Assembly: GCA_021780495.1 (NCBI GenBank)
Contig: JAJXYO010000027.1
Coordinates: 1-64,000 of the forward strand
Direction of reading: 5' to 3'
DNA from: Deltaproteobacteria bacterium
GTDB lineage: Bacteria; Desulfobacterota; Desulfuromonadia; Geobacterales; Pseudopelobacteraceae
DNA length: 64,000 nucleotides
Part shown: piece by piece, positions 40,283 to 49,357 of the stretch
Layout of the letters: every line of letters starts with the position of its first letter
Position numbering within the stretch: position 1 is the first letter of the stretch
Notes under the pieces: model-generated
The model's database searches: none
Told to the model about the DNA's origin: nothing
The model's input: only the letters and a program-made list of their open reading frames with translations
Made by a program: the position numbers and the translations under genes

Positions 40283-41277
40283 CAAGACAAGCCGGTCTTA
40301 TACTCAAGGCAGTTAACCTTCGAAAACAGTTCAAACTCACCTCCCCGATAGCAAAAGGTGCGCTCCTGACCGCTGTAGATGAAGTAAGTCTTGATCTTGT
40401 CAAAGGTGAGACACTCGGGATTGCGGGAGAATCCGGCTGTGGGAAGTCGACTCTCGGTAAAATTCTGGCCGGGCTGCTACAGCCGGACCATGGCGAAGTA
40501 CAATATCATGGATCGCCCCTTGGATCACTTTCACAAAAAGATTTCAGGATATTCCGCCGCACAACCCAGATGATCTTTCAAGACCCGTTTTCATCACTCA
40601 ACCCGCGCATGCGTATCGGCGATATCATATCTGAGCCACTCACTATTTCTGGTTCATCCCTGCCAGACAAACGCAGGACAGTTGCAACATTGATGGAAAC
40701 AGTCGGATTGAATCCGGAATTGGCTCAGCGCTTTCCTGACGAATTCTCCGGTGGCCAGCGCCAACGTATAGGTATTGCCCGTGCCCTGGCGGCATCTCCA
40801 CAAATACTTATTGCCGATGAACCAGTTTCCTCGCTCGATATATCGATCCAGGCCCAGATCATAAATCTCCTTCAAGAGATGAAGAGAAATTTCGATCTTT
40901 CACTGATCATGATCTCTCACAATCTGTCCGTCCTGCGCCATATGTGTGACCGGGTGATAATCATGTATCTTGGTATTATTGTTGAGGATGCGCCTGCGAT
41001 TGACCTGTTCAGACAATGTCAGCACCCCTACACCGAGGCACTTATTGCTGCCATTCCAAAGATTGGAGCCAATCCACGAAACCACGCAGTCATTCTGACC
41101 GATGACCTGCCCTCACCTTTAGACATTCCATCCGGATGCCGATTCCATCCGCGTTGTCGTTATGCGGCTGAAATCTGTAAACAAACACCGCCACCTCTAA
41201 CTGAACGAGCCCATGGACATGCCTCGGCCTGTCACTTAGCCACAACAATTTTTCCCCAAATCCAAACATGCGCTTAA
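40270..41277 (+). CDS. oligopeptide/dipeptide ABC transporter ATPase (DppF/OppF-like)
   Basis: A 335-residue ATPase, second of the pair. Walker A GESGCGKST near residue 55, signature FSGGQRQRIGIARAL near residue 160 and Walker B LIADEPVSSLD near residue 183; the C-terminal extension has GCRFHPRCRYAAEICKQTPP. It overlaps the first ATPase gene; an ATG at 40279 (ATGA overlap) may be the real start. Together the two would energise a peptide or nickel importer; the substrate is unknown. Confidence 0.92.
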   Translation: MLAMTRQAGLILKAVNLRKQFKLTSPIAKGALLTAVDEVSLDLVKGETLGIAGESGCGKSTLGKILAGLLQPDHGEVQYHGSPLGSLSQKDFRIFRRTTQMIFQDPFSSLNPRMRIGDIISEPLTISGSSLPDKRRTVATLMETVGLNPELAQRFPDEFSGGQRQRIGIARALAASPQILIADEPVSSLDISIQAQIINLLQEMKRNFDLSLIMISHNLSVLRHMCDRVIIMYLGIIVEDAPAIDLFRQCQHPYTEALIAAIPKIGANPRNHAVILTDDLPSPLDIPSGCRFHPRCRYAAEICKQTPPPLTERAHGHASACHLATTIFPQIQTCA

Positions 41278-41363
41278 AACAAACATTGTTACATCATAGC
41301 GTTTTTTTATTGACGGCACAGAAATCTATATATATATTTTATTAAAATATAAAAGGTAAAATT

Positions 41364-41639
41364 ATGGAATTTGATAAAGATAGGCAGTTTAGTTCCGAGG
41401 CGGAAGTATTAAAAGTTCTGGGGCACCCGATTCGTCTCAAGATTGTTGCTGGTCTTTGTACACGCGAGTGTAATGTGAAACATATCTGGGAATGTCTTGG
41501 ATTACCACAGGCAACCGTTTCACAACATCTTGCGCTGCTTAAGAACAAAGGTATCATCGAAGGCAAGCGGGACGGGGTCGAGGTCCATTACAGCGTTATA
41601 AGCCCACTCGCAAAAAAACTTATTTCTTCGCTGGATTAA
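41364..41639 (+). CDS. ArsR-family transcriptional regulator
   Basis: A 91-residue winged-helix regulator: residues 10-70 give the ArsR fold, with recognition helix TVSQHLALLKNKGII near residue 50. CTRECNV near residue 32 has two cysteines in the position of the ELCVCDL metal-binding site of ArsR/SmtB, so metal or thiol sensing is plausible. It is 87 bp downstream of the dpp-like ATPases and convergent with bioC (4 bp between stops). No obvious target is next to it except those genes. Confidence 0.88.
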   Translation: MEFDKDRQFSSEAEVLKVLGHPIRLKIVAGLCTRECNVKHIWECLGLPQATVSQHLALLKNKGIIEGKRDGVEVHYSVISPLAKKLISSLD

Positions 41640-41642
41640 CTA

Positions 41643-42470
41643 CTAGCGACACCGTGCAACAACATACATCACCTCATATGTAGCCGGCACTTTACCGTGG
41701 CCGTTAGCGTAACGATTACGGTAAAGCCGTGAAATTTCCTCAAGGATCCCCCTCCATCCCAATCCCCCCCTGCTGTCTCCCTGAGGCGAAGCCCCGGCTC
41801 CGATGCGCTTGATTGAACGAAGCAGATCGTGAACATCGGCATAATAGTCTGTTTCAATCTCGCTCAGAATAGTTGCCTGATCAAAATCTATCCGTTCCAA
41901 GGCATGTTCCACATCAGCCCTGTCCATGAAACGATGCAACCTATCCATATAACTGCTACAACCACCAGTACGCTGTTCCAGTACTTCACGATAACATTCG
42001 CGCAGCTCACATAACGTTTTGCCGCCAAAAAATGCTACGCACAGCAATCCGTTGACATGTGTAACACGATGAGCCTGTTTGAAAAAGAGATCTAGATTAT
42101 CGAGCCACTGTAGCGTTGACGTCGAAACAAGCAGGTTGAAGGCCCCGTCCCTGAAGGGCAGAGATTCTGCGTCGGCGTTTACAAACTGTGCCTCTGTACC
42201 AAGGTGTACTGAAGCACAATGGGTCATGTTATAAGCAAGATCAAGACCATACAACCGGGAATGAGGAAACTCTGGTCGGAGTAAAGAGAGCAGGTGACCC
42301 GTGCCACAACCGATATCAAGAACAGTCTCCGGCATTCCAACAACATGATTTTTAACAAGTGAGACCACACGTTTTACCACACGTTTCTGTACCGAAGCAT
42401 ATCGGTCATATTCCGCTGCCTGTCGATGAAAAGACCGGCCTACCCTATTCCTGTCGATATGTTCCTGCAC
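41643..42470 (-). CDS. bioC: malonyl-ACP O-methyltransferase BioC
   Basis: A 275-residue SAM-dependent methyltransferase. The SAM-binding motif VLDIGCGTGHLLSLL lies near residue 45; an N-terminal SFHRQAAEYDRYASVQ segment is typical of BioC. It methylates malonyl-ACP to start pimelate synthesis for biotin. It overlaps bioH by 26 bases, and bioF is further upstream, so the order bioF-bioH-bioC makes a coherent pimelate-to-KAPA unit. bioA, bioD and bioB are absent. Confidence 0.9.
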   Translation of the reverse strand: MQEHIDRNRVGRSFHRQAAEYDRYASVQKRVVKRVVSLVKNHVVGMPETVLDIGCGTGHLLSLLRPEFPHSRLYGLDLAYNMTHCASVHLGTEAQFVNADAESLPFRDGAFNLLVSTSTLQWLDNLDLFFKQAHRVTHVNGLLCVAFFGGKTLCELRECYREVLEQRTGGCSSYMDRLHRFMDRADVEHALERIDFDQATILSEIETDYYADVHDLLRSIKRIGAGASPQGDSRGGLGWRGILEEISRLYRNRYANGHGKVPATYEVMYVVARCR

Positions 42471-43269
42471 TCACCCTCCCACAAAAATCTTCAAGACACG
42501 CATTGAATTTACTGCTCTGCGTGAGAAATGGCACATGCCCACACCCTGCAAACACAATCCGATGTGACATCGGAACCTGCATTTCCATGAATTCAGAAGC
42601 CTGTGGCAGACAAACCAGGTCACAATCACCATGCAGAATCAGTGTTGGACAGTTAATCCTGGCCAGACAACCCAGCATATCGGCTTCAACCAGCGCCTCT
42701 AAAGCTTGTAGTGCGGTCTCTGGTGTCGGCAGAGAAACCGATGACAAGAGCTTGCCAACAGCGACGGATCTGTCCTCTCCGCATGCAAACATGCGGGTAA
42801 TAAACCCTGCCACAGCTCGATGGATGTTACGATAAACCTTTTTGGCCATACCTTCCACTTCCAGCCGCGACAAACCATGGGGAAAATCGTGAGTCTGTAC
42901 GAAACGAGGGGTTCCGGAGATTAGTACCAGTCCGGAGACACGCTCAGTGTTGAGCTGAGATACTTCAATCGCAATCTGGGCTCCAAGCGACCAGCCAGCG
43001 AGTATGGCTTGGTTAAGCCCAAGGTGTTCTATCAATTCGACAATATCCCCGGCACATCCTTTGATCTGAAATCCATCGGGACACACAGATGATTTTCCAT
43101 GACCCTGAAGATCAAGGGTTATGACTCGAAAAAAATTCGACAGGCCTTCCCGCTGAAAGCCCCACACTGCGGATGACATACACCAGCCATGAATAAACAA
43201 TATTGGCGTGCCAGCTCCGTATTCCTCATACCACAGACGGTTACCTGCAGCATTTTCAAACCATGGCAT
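42445..43269 (-). CDS. bioH: pimeloyl-ACP methyl ester carboxylesterase (BioH-like)
   Basis: A 274-residue alpha/beta hydrolase. The nucleophile elbow is GWSLGA near residue 85; the acid is in GDCDLVC and the histidine in GCGHVPF near residue 250. HGWCMSSAVW near residue 25 is the oxyanion region. It frees pimeloyl-ACP by cleaving the methyl ester made by BioC. The ATG at 43269 overlaps the bioF stop. Substrate assignment rests on the bioC and bioF neighbours. Confidence 0.85.
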   Translation of the reverse strand: MPWFENAAGNRLWYEEYGAGTPILFIHGWCMSSAVWGFQREGLSNFFRVITLDLQGHGKSSVCPDGFQIKGCAGDIVELIEHLGLNQAILAGWSLGAQIAIEVSQLNTERVSGLVLISGTPRFVQTHDFPHGLSRLEVEGMAKKVYRNIHRAVAGFITRMFACGEDRSVAVGKLLSSVSLPTPETALQALEALVEADMLGCLARINCPTLILHGDCDLVCLPQASEFMEMQVPMSHRIVFAGCGHVPFLTQSSKFNACLEDFCGRVSAGTYRQE

Positions 43270-44468
43270 TAGATCACTCCCAGACGCTTGCCAACAACGG
43301 AGATCCGGTCTGCCGCCCATTCCAGATCCTGTCTGCTATGGGTTGACATAACCGTACAACGTAATCGGCACAGTCCGGCTGGAACCGTAGGGGGGCGAAT
43401 TCCTTGGGCAAAAATGCCTTCTTCAAGCAGCAAATCGGAAAAACGCATCGTTGTTTCCGCCCCGCCAGTCATAATTGGAATGATCTGGGTCGAGCCATCA
43501 GGCAGCGTAAAGCCAGCCTGTACCAAGAGTGATCTGAGGTATTCAGCATTGACCCTGAGCTGTGCTCGCAAACATTTACCTTCATCTGAACAGACCACCT
43601 TGATGGCAGCCAAAGAAGCCGCCAGGACTGAAGGAGGCAGTGACGTGGAGAAGATGAAGCTGCGCGCCCGGTTGATCAATAGTTCCCGCAACTCCACTGA
43701 CACGGCCGCATATGCGCCAAAACTACCCAGGGCCTTGCCGAAGGTACCCATATTGATATCAACATCATCTGACACCCCGAGCAGTTCGGTCGTACCCATG
43801 CCCTGTTCGCCAAGCACGCCGCTGCCATGGGCATCATCCACCATCAAATAGGCATGGAAGGCCTTCTTCAGTTCCACCAGTTCGCGCAATGGCGCAATAT
43901 CACCGTCCATGCTGAAGACACCGTCGGTGACGATCAACGCGCGTCCAGAGCCACGATGTTTTTTCATAAGCGAGAATAAAGCAGCATGGTCATTATGCGG
44001 ATAACGAATAAGGCGGGCACCCGAAAGAAGGGAACCATCAATAATACTGGCATGATTGAGTCGATCTGAAAAGATCACATCGCCCCTGCCTGCCAAGGCG
44101 GCGATGATCCCCGTATTGGCGGCATAACCACTATTAAATATCAGCGCAACCTCGGTACCTTTACAGCGGGCAATTTCTACTTCCAACAGTTCATGGGGTT
44201 CCATGCTACCTGATACAAGACGAGACGCTGCACTCGACGTGCCGTATCGTTCCGTCGCTCGGATAGAAGCCCTAATCAGAGCGGGATGATCAGCCAGTCC
44301 CAGGTAATTGTTTGAACAGAGCAGTAGCATGTCGCGCCCGTTCATTTCGACACGGGCCGCTTGTTTTCCGCTGATAGAACGAGTGGAACGGTATAAGCCG
44401 CTGCGGCGAATCTGTTCAAGTTCTTCGTGTATTGAGGTACTCAAGCTCGCCCCCAAGAGGTCAACCAT
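43269..44468 (-). CDS. bioF: 8-amino-7-oxononanoate synthase
   Basis: A 399-residue PLP enzyme of the alpha-oxoamine synthase family. The PLP lysine is in [12 protein letters not shown] near residue 245, the glycine-rich [14 protein letters not shown] near residue 50, and [14 protein letters not shown] near residue 210. It condenses pimeloyl-ACP with alanine. It is the first gene of the biotin trio. A 70-bp gap separates it from manC; no promoter was identified with confidence. Confidence 0.93.
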   Translation of the reverse strand: MVDLLGASLSTSIHEELEQIRRSGLYRSTRSISGKQAARVEMNGRDMLLLCSNNYLGLADHPALIRASIRATERYGTSSAASRLVSGSMEPHELLEVEIARCKGTEVALIFNSGYAANTGIIAALAGRGDVIFSDRLNHASIIDGSLLSGARLIRYPHNDHAALFSLMKKHRGSGRALIVTDGVFSMDGDIAPLRELVELKKAFHAYLMVDDAHGSGVLGEQGMGTTELLGVSDDVDINMGTFGKALGSFGAYAAVSVELRELLINRARSFIFSTSLPPSVLAASLAAIKVVCSDEGKCLRAQLRVNAEYLRSLLVQAGFTLPDGSTQIIPIMTGGAETTMRFSDLLLEEGIFAQGIRPPTVPAGLCRLRCTVMSTHSRQDLEWAADRISVVGKRLGVI

Positions 44469-44537
44469 TTAATTCATAAACGTTGACAATGAAAATAAAA
44501 AAAGTTCGCATTACAGGCGCAAACGGATCAAACCTGT

Positions 44538-45614
44538 TTATAAAACGGAGGTCTTTCCAAGCCTGCCAAGCTCTTCCACAACCTTCTTGACATCCTGAGC
44601 CCGTGCATTATCACACACCAGAAGCGCATCCGGGGTCGATACGATGATCAGGTTATGTACGCCGACAGTGGCTACAACTCTGGCATCGGCATAGACCACA
44701 CATCCGGTAGAATCAAGGGAAACAAATCCTGTCGTATTGATACACACCGTTCCCGAGTCATCAGGTTCGACCACTTCAGGTAATGAGCTCCAACTGCCCA
44801 CATCGCTCCAGCCCATTTCTACCGGCACTACCAGCACCTTGGAAGACTTCTCCATAACAGCGAAATCAATGGAAACACTCTCTGCTAAACCATAAATTGA
44901 TCCTATCTGTTCTACCAGGTCAGATAATTCCCACACATCATCGCTAAACGACAGCCTGGAAAGGATCTCTGCCAAATCAGGAAGATAGGTGCCAATCTCC
45001 AGCAAAATGGTATCCGCTCGCCAGATGAACATACCACTGTTCCAGAAGAAATTTCCCTCTTCCAGATAGGTGATGGCCTGGGCGAGAGGTGGTTTTTCAA
45101 TAAAACGCCGGACCGGGAAAGGACCTGTGCCGCGGAGAACCAGATCGGCTTCGATATAACCATAGCCTGTTTCAGGTCTGGTCGGCATGATACCCAATGT
45201 TACCAAAAAGCCATTACGGGCTGCGTGGCTTGCATGAACCAAAGACTGCCGAAGAGACTCTTCATCCTTGATAAAATGGTCGGCTGGCAGAACGACCATC
45301 ACGCCATTGGGATCAAACGCCGCAATAATTGTTGCAGCCAAACCAATCGCAGGTGCCGTATTTCTGGCTTCCGGTTCGGCAATAACATCAATGGGGATGG
45401 TACGAAAATGTGCCAACTGTCGTTCGGTTTCTTCAGCCTGAACAGTATTGGTAATTATCAGAATACGTTTGGGCTTGAGAGGTAGCACCCGCTCCACAGT
45501 ACGCTGAAGCATGGTCCGCCCTCCGGTAATGGAGATGAGTTGTTTCGGGCGGGCAACACGCGATAACGGCCAAAACCTTGTACCGGATCCACCCGCAAGT
45601 ATAACAATATACAT
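44538..45614 (-). CDS. manC: mannose-1-phosphate guanylyltransferase
   Basis: A 358-residue nucleotidyltransferase making GDP-mannose. The signature ILAGGSGTRFWPLSR starts at residue 5, VLPADHFIKD is near residue 108 and FIEKPPL near residue 165. The cupin isomerase half found in longer ManC proteins is missing, and a separate cupin gene lies two genes upstream. The ATG at 45614 has GGAG six bases upstream; a GTG at 45626 overlaps the lipoprotein stop. Feeds O-antigen or exopolysaccharide synthesis. Confidence 0.93.
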   Translation of the reverse strand: MYIVILAGGSGTRFWPLSRVARPKQLISITGGRTMLQRTVERVLPLKPKRILIITNTVQAEETERQLAHFRTIPIDVIAEPEARNTAPAIGLAATIIAAFDPNGVMVVLPADHFIKDEESLRQSLVHASHAARNGFLVTLGIMPTRPETGYGYIEADLVLRGTGPFPVRRFIEKPPLAQAITYLEEGNFFWNSGMFIWRADTILLEIGTYLPDLAEILSRLSFSDDVWELSDLVEQIGSIYGLAESVSIDFAVMEKSSKVLVVPVEMGWSDVGSWSSLPEVVEPDDSGTVCINTTGFVSLDSTGCVVYADARVVATVGVHNLIIVSTPDALLVCDNARAQDVKKVVEELGRLGKTSVL

Positions 45615-45625
45615 ATATTTCTCCA

Positions 45626-46165
45626 CTACTTATACTGAATTCTATCAATAAAATCTGCAATATCACGTCCCAGAAGGCTGACCCCCTCGGTTGTATCAAT
45701 AACATCCCACAAGGTTTGGCGTAAATAGGCAACTTCGTGACCATTGTCGCCGTCATACAAAATTGCAACGACAGAAATCCTGAAACGGCCAACCCTTGTA
45801 AACCTCCCCTTTAACACGAGTGCGCTTGTAGTTTTTTGAGTGTTGCGAGACACGCTCTGGTAAATATTGTGGGCCTTGACATAACGTTCGATGTTTTCAG
45901 CCAACACCTTCGGAATTTGTGAATAGCGACGTTCTCTCTCGTTCATCCGGAGATCTGAAGCATCGGTATAAAGTTCTTTTTTGAGTTCAAAGTCATCTAT
46001 TATCAGCGACTTGTATGTTGCCATCGGTTTCTGGTTAGTGACAACCTCTTCATCCATCATTGTAGTCGCGGTACCGGCACAACCTGTCAAAAAAAGGATC
46101 AACGACAGGGCACACCAAAACAATAACCTCCTATAAAAACAGATCAGCACCTGGCTAAAGCTCAT
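45626..46165 (-). CDS. putative lipoprotein (DUF4410-like)
   Basis: About 179 residues. The N-terminal hydrophobic stretch ends in lipobox LFLTGCAG near residue 27, so the protein should be lipidated. The rest is a soluble alpha/beta domain resembling DUF4410-type proteins: KSLIIDDFELKKE near residue 53 and ALVLKGRFTRVGRF near residue 117. The start is uncertain (no strong Shine-Dalgarno) and overlaps the cupin by 11 bases. It sits inside a nucleotide-sugar cluster, suggesting a role in polysaccharide assembly or export, which is inference. Confidence 0.65.
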   Translation of the reverse strand: MSFSQVLICFYRRLLFWCALSLILFLTGCAGTATTMMDEEVVTNQKPMATYKSLIIDDFELKKELYTDASDLRMNERERRYSQIPKVLAENIERYVKAHNIYQSVSRNTQKTTSALVLKGRFTRVGRFRISVVAILYDGDNGHEVAYLRQTLWDVIDTTEGVSLLGRDIADFIDRIQYK

Positions 46166-46520
46166 TATTGAACTGTGTTGTACTGCGCATATAATCATCA
46201 TCAAAGCGGACGATATCATCCTCACCCAGATACTCCCCGCTTTGAACCTCAATAATAATCAGAGGAATTTTGCCAGGGTTCTCCAAACGATGATTCAGGC
46301 CGATCGGAATAAATGTAGACTCGTTGACGTTGACAACCTGTTGCTGGTCCCCGCAGGTTACCAATGCAGTACCAGAAACGACAATCCAGTGTTCACTGCG
46401 ATGGTGATGTTTCTGAAGGGAAAGCCGCTGCCCCGGCAGAACTTCAATACGCTTAATCTTGTAACTGGCGCTCTCGTCAAGCACCAGGTATGAGCCCCAG
46501 GGACGCTCACCTCGTTCCAT
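46155..46520 (-). CDS. cupin, mannose-6-phosphate isomerase type II-like
   Basis: A 121-residue single-cupin protein. The motif GQRLSLQKHHHRSEHWIVVSG near residues 30-50 (core HHHRSEHW) and the second half IPIGLNHRLENPG are those of the isomerase domain of bifunctional ManC/Pmi type II. RPWGSY at residue 6 is the characteristic entry motif. It probably isomerises fructose and mannose 6-phosphate, supplying ManC. The stand-alone pairing with a separate manC is consistent with a split bifunctional enzyme. Confidence 0.85.
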   Translation of the reverse strand: MERGERPWGSYLVLDESASYKIKRIEVLPGQRLSLQKHHHRSEHWIVVSGTALVTCGDQQQVVNVNESTFIPIGLNHRLENPGKIPLIIIEVQSGEYLGEDDIVRFDDDYMRSTTQFNNEL

Positions 46521-46530
46521 AGTGCCTCCT

Positions 46531-47367
46531 TTAGTAGTTATTGCTTCTTATATTCAGGTATGCTTTCAATGCCGATCGCCACGGTTGGGGCTCAAACCCG
46601 GTATCATGTTTCAATTTACTGCAATCCAACGTCGAATACAATGGACGACGGGCCGGACGGTTCAATGCATCAGTCGTCATAGCTGTGACCCGCGTCAGCA
46701 GACCAGTTTCTTCAAAAATCGCTTTTGCGAAGCTATTCCAGGAGCAGAATCCGGAATTGGCAGCATGATAGATACCACGATGACCGGTTTTCAACAGAGC
46801 CAAAATGGCATGGGCCAAATCGACCGTCCACGTCGGAGAACCGATCTGGTCATCAACGACTGAAAGCTCATCTTTTTCCTTGGCCAGACGCAACATGGTC
46901 TCTACGAAATTCTTGCCATGCAGACCGTACAGCCACTGGGTCCGAATAATCAGGTGATCGGGATTAAAGGACGCATTCATTTCGCCGGCCAACTTGGATA
47001 GTCCGTAGACGCCCAATGGACAAGGAGCGTCATCCTCCACATACGGGCTACCCTTGCTGCCGTTGAAAACATAGTCGGTACTGATATGAACAAGTCGTGC
47101 TCCAATCTCGCGACTGACCATGGCCAGGTGTGCCACGCCTTCGCCATTGACCTGCATGGCCGTTTCCGTATTGGTCTCACACCCATCAACATCGGTATAG
47201 GCAGCGCAGTTGATGACGGTTTTCGGTTTCAGCGTTTTAAGGATCCGGTCCGTCGATTCCAGCGAGGTGATATCGATCTCTTCAATATCGATGCCACGGG
47301 CCGCAGCACCGATGAGAGTCATCACGTCGCGCCCCAACATGCCATTGGCGCCAACTACCAGGATCAT
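46531..47367 (-). CDS. rfbD: dTDP-4-dehydrorhamnose reductase
   Basis: A 278-residue extended SDR enzyme. The NAD(P)-binding VVGANGMLGRDV is at residue 4, the substrate-loop CAAYTDVDGCE near residue 54 and the active-site VHISTDYVFNG near residue 95, with YGLSKLAGE near residue 122. It makes dTDP-rhamnose, last step. It overlaps rfbB by 4 bases and is followed by the cupin. The epimerase gene rfbC is not in this window. Confidence 0.94.
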   Translation of the reverse strand: MILVVGANGMLGRDVMTLIGAAARGIDIEEIDITSLESTDRILKTLKPKTVINCAAYTDVDGCETNTETAMQVNGEGVAHLAMVSREIGARLVHISTDYVFNGSKGSPYVEDDAPCPLGVYGLSKLAGEMNASFNPDHLIIRTQWLYGLHGKNFVETMLRLAKEKDELSVVDDQIGSPTWTVDLAHAILALLKTGHRGIYHAANSGFCSWNSFAKAIFEETGLLTRVTAMTTDALNRPARRPLYSTLDCSKLKHDTGFEPQPWRSALKAYLNIRSNNY

Positions 47368-48434
47368 GGCCGTTCTCCATACTGTTTTTCATAATACGTT
47401 AGATACGTTCCGGAGGTCACATCTGCCACCCACTCCTGATGATCCAGATACCAATCGATGGTTTCGGCAATGCCGCTCTCGAAGGTATACTCCGGCTCCC
47501 ACCCCAGATCGTTTTTGAGTCGTGATGCATCGATCGCATAACGACGATCATGACCAGGCCGGTCTTTAACAAACGAAATCAGCTGCCGATTTTCTCCCGG
47601 CTCACGCTTGAGGCGTGAGTCAAGCAGATCGCACACCAAGTTGACGATATCGATGTTCTTCCACTCATTGTTTCCTCCAATATTATAAACCGACCCTGGT
47701 TGCGCTGTTTTCAACACAACTTCGATGGCTGACGCATGATCACGTACATGCAGCCAATCCCTGACATTCAGGCCATCTCCGTAGATCGGCAGCGGCTTTT
47801 TATTGATGATGTTATGTATCAACAACGGAATCAACTTCTCGGGAAAATGATAGGGACCGTAATTGTTGGAACAGCGGGTATTGAGCGTCGGCAAGCCAAA
47901 GGTTTCATGATAGGCCCGAACCAGAAGATCCGCCCCGGCCTTGCTGGCCGAATAGGGTGAGTTGGCGGCCAACGGAGTTTCTTCGGTAAAAAAACCCGTG
48001 TCGCCAAGACTTCCGTAAACCTCATCAGTGGAAATCTGTAAAAAGCGGAAATCCGTTACAACATCTGACTGCCAATGCCTGCGGCTCTCTTCCAGCAGCA
48101 CCTGCGTACCAAGAACGTTGGTCCGCACAAAAATCTCCGGACCGGTAATAGACCTATCCACGTGGGATTCAGCGGCAAAATGGACAACAGCATCCACCTT
48201 TTCCTGAACGAGAATGCTTGCCACCAGAGCGGCATCACCGATATCACCCTTCACAAAACGATACTGAGAATTTTCAGCAACGTCAGTAAGGTTTTTCAGG
48301 TTGCCGGCATAGGTCAACATATCGAGGTTTGTAATCCGGCATCCTGGATTGTTGGCAAGAAAAGAGTGTATGAAATTGGAGCCGATAAAACCGGCCCCTC
48401 CGGTAATCAAAATGGAGGCAGGTGTAAAAGACAC
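47364..48434 (-). CDS. rfbB: dTDP-glucose 4,6-dehydratase
   Basis: A 356-residue extended SDR enzyme. ILITGGAGFIGSNFI starts at residue 7; STDEVYGSLG near residue 133 and YSASKAGAD near residue 160 hold the catalytic Thr-Asp-Glu and Tyr-x3-Lys. It converts dTDP-glucose to the 4-keto-6-deoxy sugar, the second step toward dTDP-rhamnose. It leads the rfbB-rfbD-cupin-lipoprotein-manC cluster; rfbA (first step) is 25 kb away. Confidence 0.96.
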   Translation of the reverse strand: MSFTPASILITGGAGFIGSNFIHSFLANNPGCRITNLDMLTYAGNLKNLTDVAENSQYRFVKGDIGDAALVASILVQEKVDAVVHFAAESHVDRSITGPEIFVRTNVLGTQVLLEESRRHWQSDVVTDFRFLQISTDEVYGSLGDTGFFTEETPLAANSPYSASKAGADLLVRAYHETFGLPTLNTRCSNNYGPYHFPEKLIPLLIHNIINKKPLPIYGDGLNVRDWLHVRDHASAIEVVLKTAQPGSVYNIGGNNEWKNIDIVNLVCDLLDSRLKREPGENRQLISFVKDRPGHDRRYAIDASRLKNDLGWEPEYTFESGIAETIDWYLDHQEWVADVTSGTYLTYYEKQYGERP

Positions 48435-48625
48435 GGAAATTGCTTCCTTTCAATGCTTAAAATGCAAGAATATAAGCGTTATCTATTAGCATATTTTCTA
48501 TAAAGATGGGAACACTTTTCAGCGTTGTGTATAGCAAAATTTAACAACAGATGTGTGAGTGGCGAACGTTCAAAACGCTCGTGTGGTTGCACCAACAAAA
48601 CCGGTGGTGATGGAAATAATTATTA

Positions 48626-48654
48626 TTGACATGCCCTCAACGATTTGGTATATA
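48626..48654 (+). promoter_or_regulatory. sigma-70-type promoter for tRNA-Ala
   Basis: Perfect TTGACA at 48626-48631, a 17-bp spacer and TATATA at 48649-48654, just 15 bp before the 5' end of the tRNA. The position fits a stable-RNA promoter. Confidence 0.75.
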
Positions 48655-48669
48655 AAGTTTTCAATTTTT

Positions 48670-48745
48670 GGGGGTGTAGCTCAGCTGGGAGAGCGCTTGG
48701 CTGGCAGCCAAGAGGTCAACGGTTCGATCCCGTTCATCTCCACCA
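48670..48745 (+). tRNA. tRNA-Ala (anticodon GGC)
   Basis: A 76-nt tRNA with the CCA end encoded. The acceptor stem pairs GGGGGTG with CATCTCC, the D arm is GCTC...GAGC, the anticodon stem CTTGG/CCAAG holds loop CTGGCAG with anticodon GGC, and the T arm contains GGTTCGATCC. Its 3' end adjoins a degenerate integrase gene, a common integration target. Confidence 0.95.
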
Positions 48746-48757
48746 AAAATAACATCA

Positions 48758-48794
48758 GGGAGTCAGCTTGTACAAAGCGACTCCCTTTTTTTTT
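48758..48794 (+). terminator. rho-independent terminator after tRNA-Ala
   Basis: GGGAGTC pairs with GACTCCC, an inner GCTT/AAGC extends the stem with one bulged A, and a run of nine T follows. It lies 12 bp after the tRNA 3' end. Confidence 0.85.
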
Positions 48795-48896
48795 GAAAAA
48801 CAAACAGCTGATAAAAACACCATTAAACCCAAGGGTATTGCTTCAACTGCTTGCGTTCGGACTGTAATCTGTCCGATTGCGTGAGACCATCTGCCA

Positions 48897-49199
48897 GTGG
48901 ATAAGGCACTGGAAGAGTCACAGATAGTCTACAAGGCGCAGTACAGTACACGGCATACCTTCTGCGCCTGGGTGCTTATCATCGGCACGAATCTTATGAA
49001 GCTGGTGAATCTGATGGGGCATTCGAGCAAGCAGCTGGTGTATCAAGTGTATGGTGAGTACGTCGGCAAGGTGATTGGAGGAAATTTTCATTATTTCGGC
49101 AAAGATTTCCTGATAAAACCAGGCAAAAAAATATCCCCATTACTGTTTTATGGGAACAGTATGGGGACAGTTGTTACTTTTTACAAAACACTTCAATGA
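48897..49199 (+). pseudogene. truncated tyrosine recombinase (integrase) remnant
   Basis: Only the C-terminal catalytic part of a phage-type integrase remains, about 100 residues. STRHTFCAWVLIIG near residue 17 contains the conserved Arg and His, LMGHSSKQLV near residue 39 the second His box, and VYGEYV near residue 51 the likely nucleophile tyrosine. An in-frame stop at 48882-48884 and no upstream catalytic domain show a 5' deletion. The tail after residue 55 is unlike integrases. It lies between tRNA-Ala and tRNA-Gly, so a prophage or island once sat here and most of it has gone. Confidence 0.8.
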
Positions 49200-49214
49200 T
49201 TCTAGATAGTTAAA

Positions 49215-49289
49215 TGGAGCGGGAAACGAGATTCGAACTCGCGACCTCAACCTTGGGAAGGTTGCACTCTACCACTGAGTTATTCCCGC
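49215..49289 (-). tRNA. tRNA-Gly (anticodon CCC)
   Basis: A 75-nt tRNA on the minus strand, CCA end encoded. The acceptor stem GCGGGAA pairs with TTCCCGC, the anticodon stem CAACC/GGTTG encloses loop TTCCCAA giving anticodon CCC (reads GGG), and the T arm has GTTCGAATC. It faces the tRNA-Ala across the integrase remnant. Confidence 0.92.
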
Positions 49290-49301
49290 ACAACGAGCCT
49301 T

Positions 49302-49332
49302 TATAAATGCCAAGAGATGTGCTTTTTGTCAA
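49302..49332 (-). promoter_or_regulatory. possible promoter for tRNA-Gly
   Basis: On the minus strand TTGACA (49332-49327) is followed after 19 bp by TTTATA (49307-49302), 12 bp before the tRNA 5' end. The spacing is long, so the call is moderate. Confidence 0.45.
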
Positions 49333-49357
49333 CTGGTATTTGTAAAAACCTTAGGTA

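Noticed and set aside
48559-48867. Plus-strand frame covering the tRNA-Ala
   Set aside because: It reads straight through the tRNA and terminator, so it is not coding.
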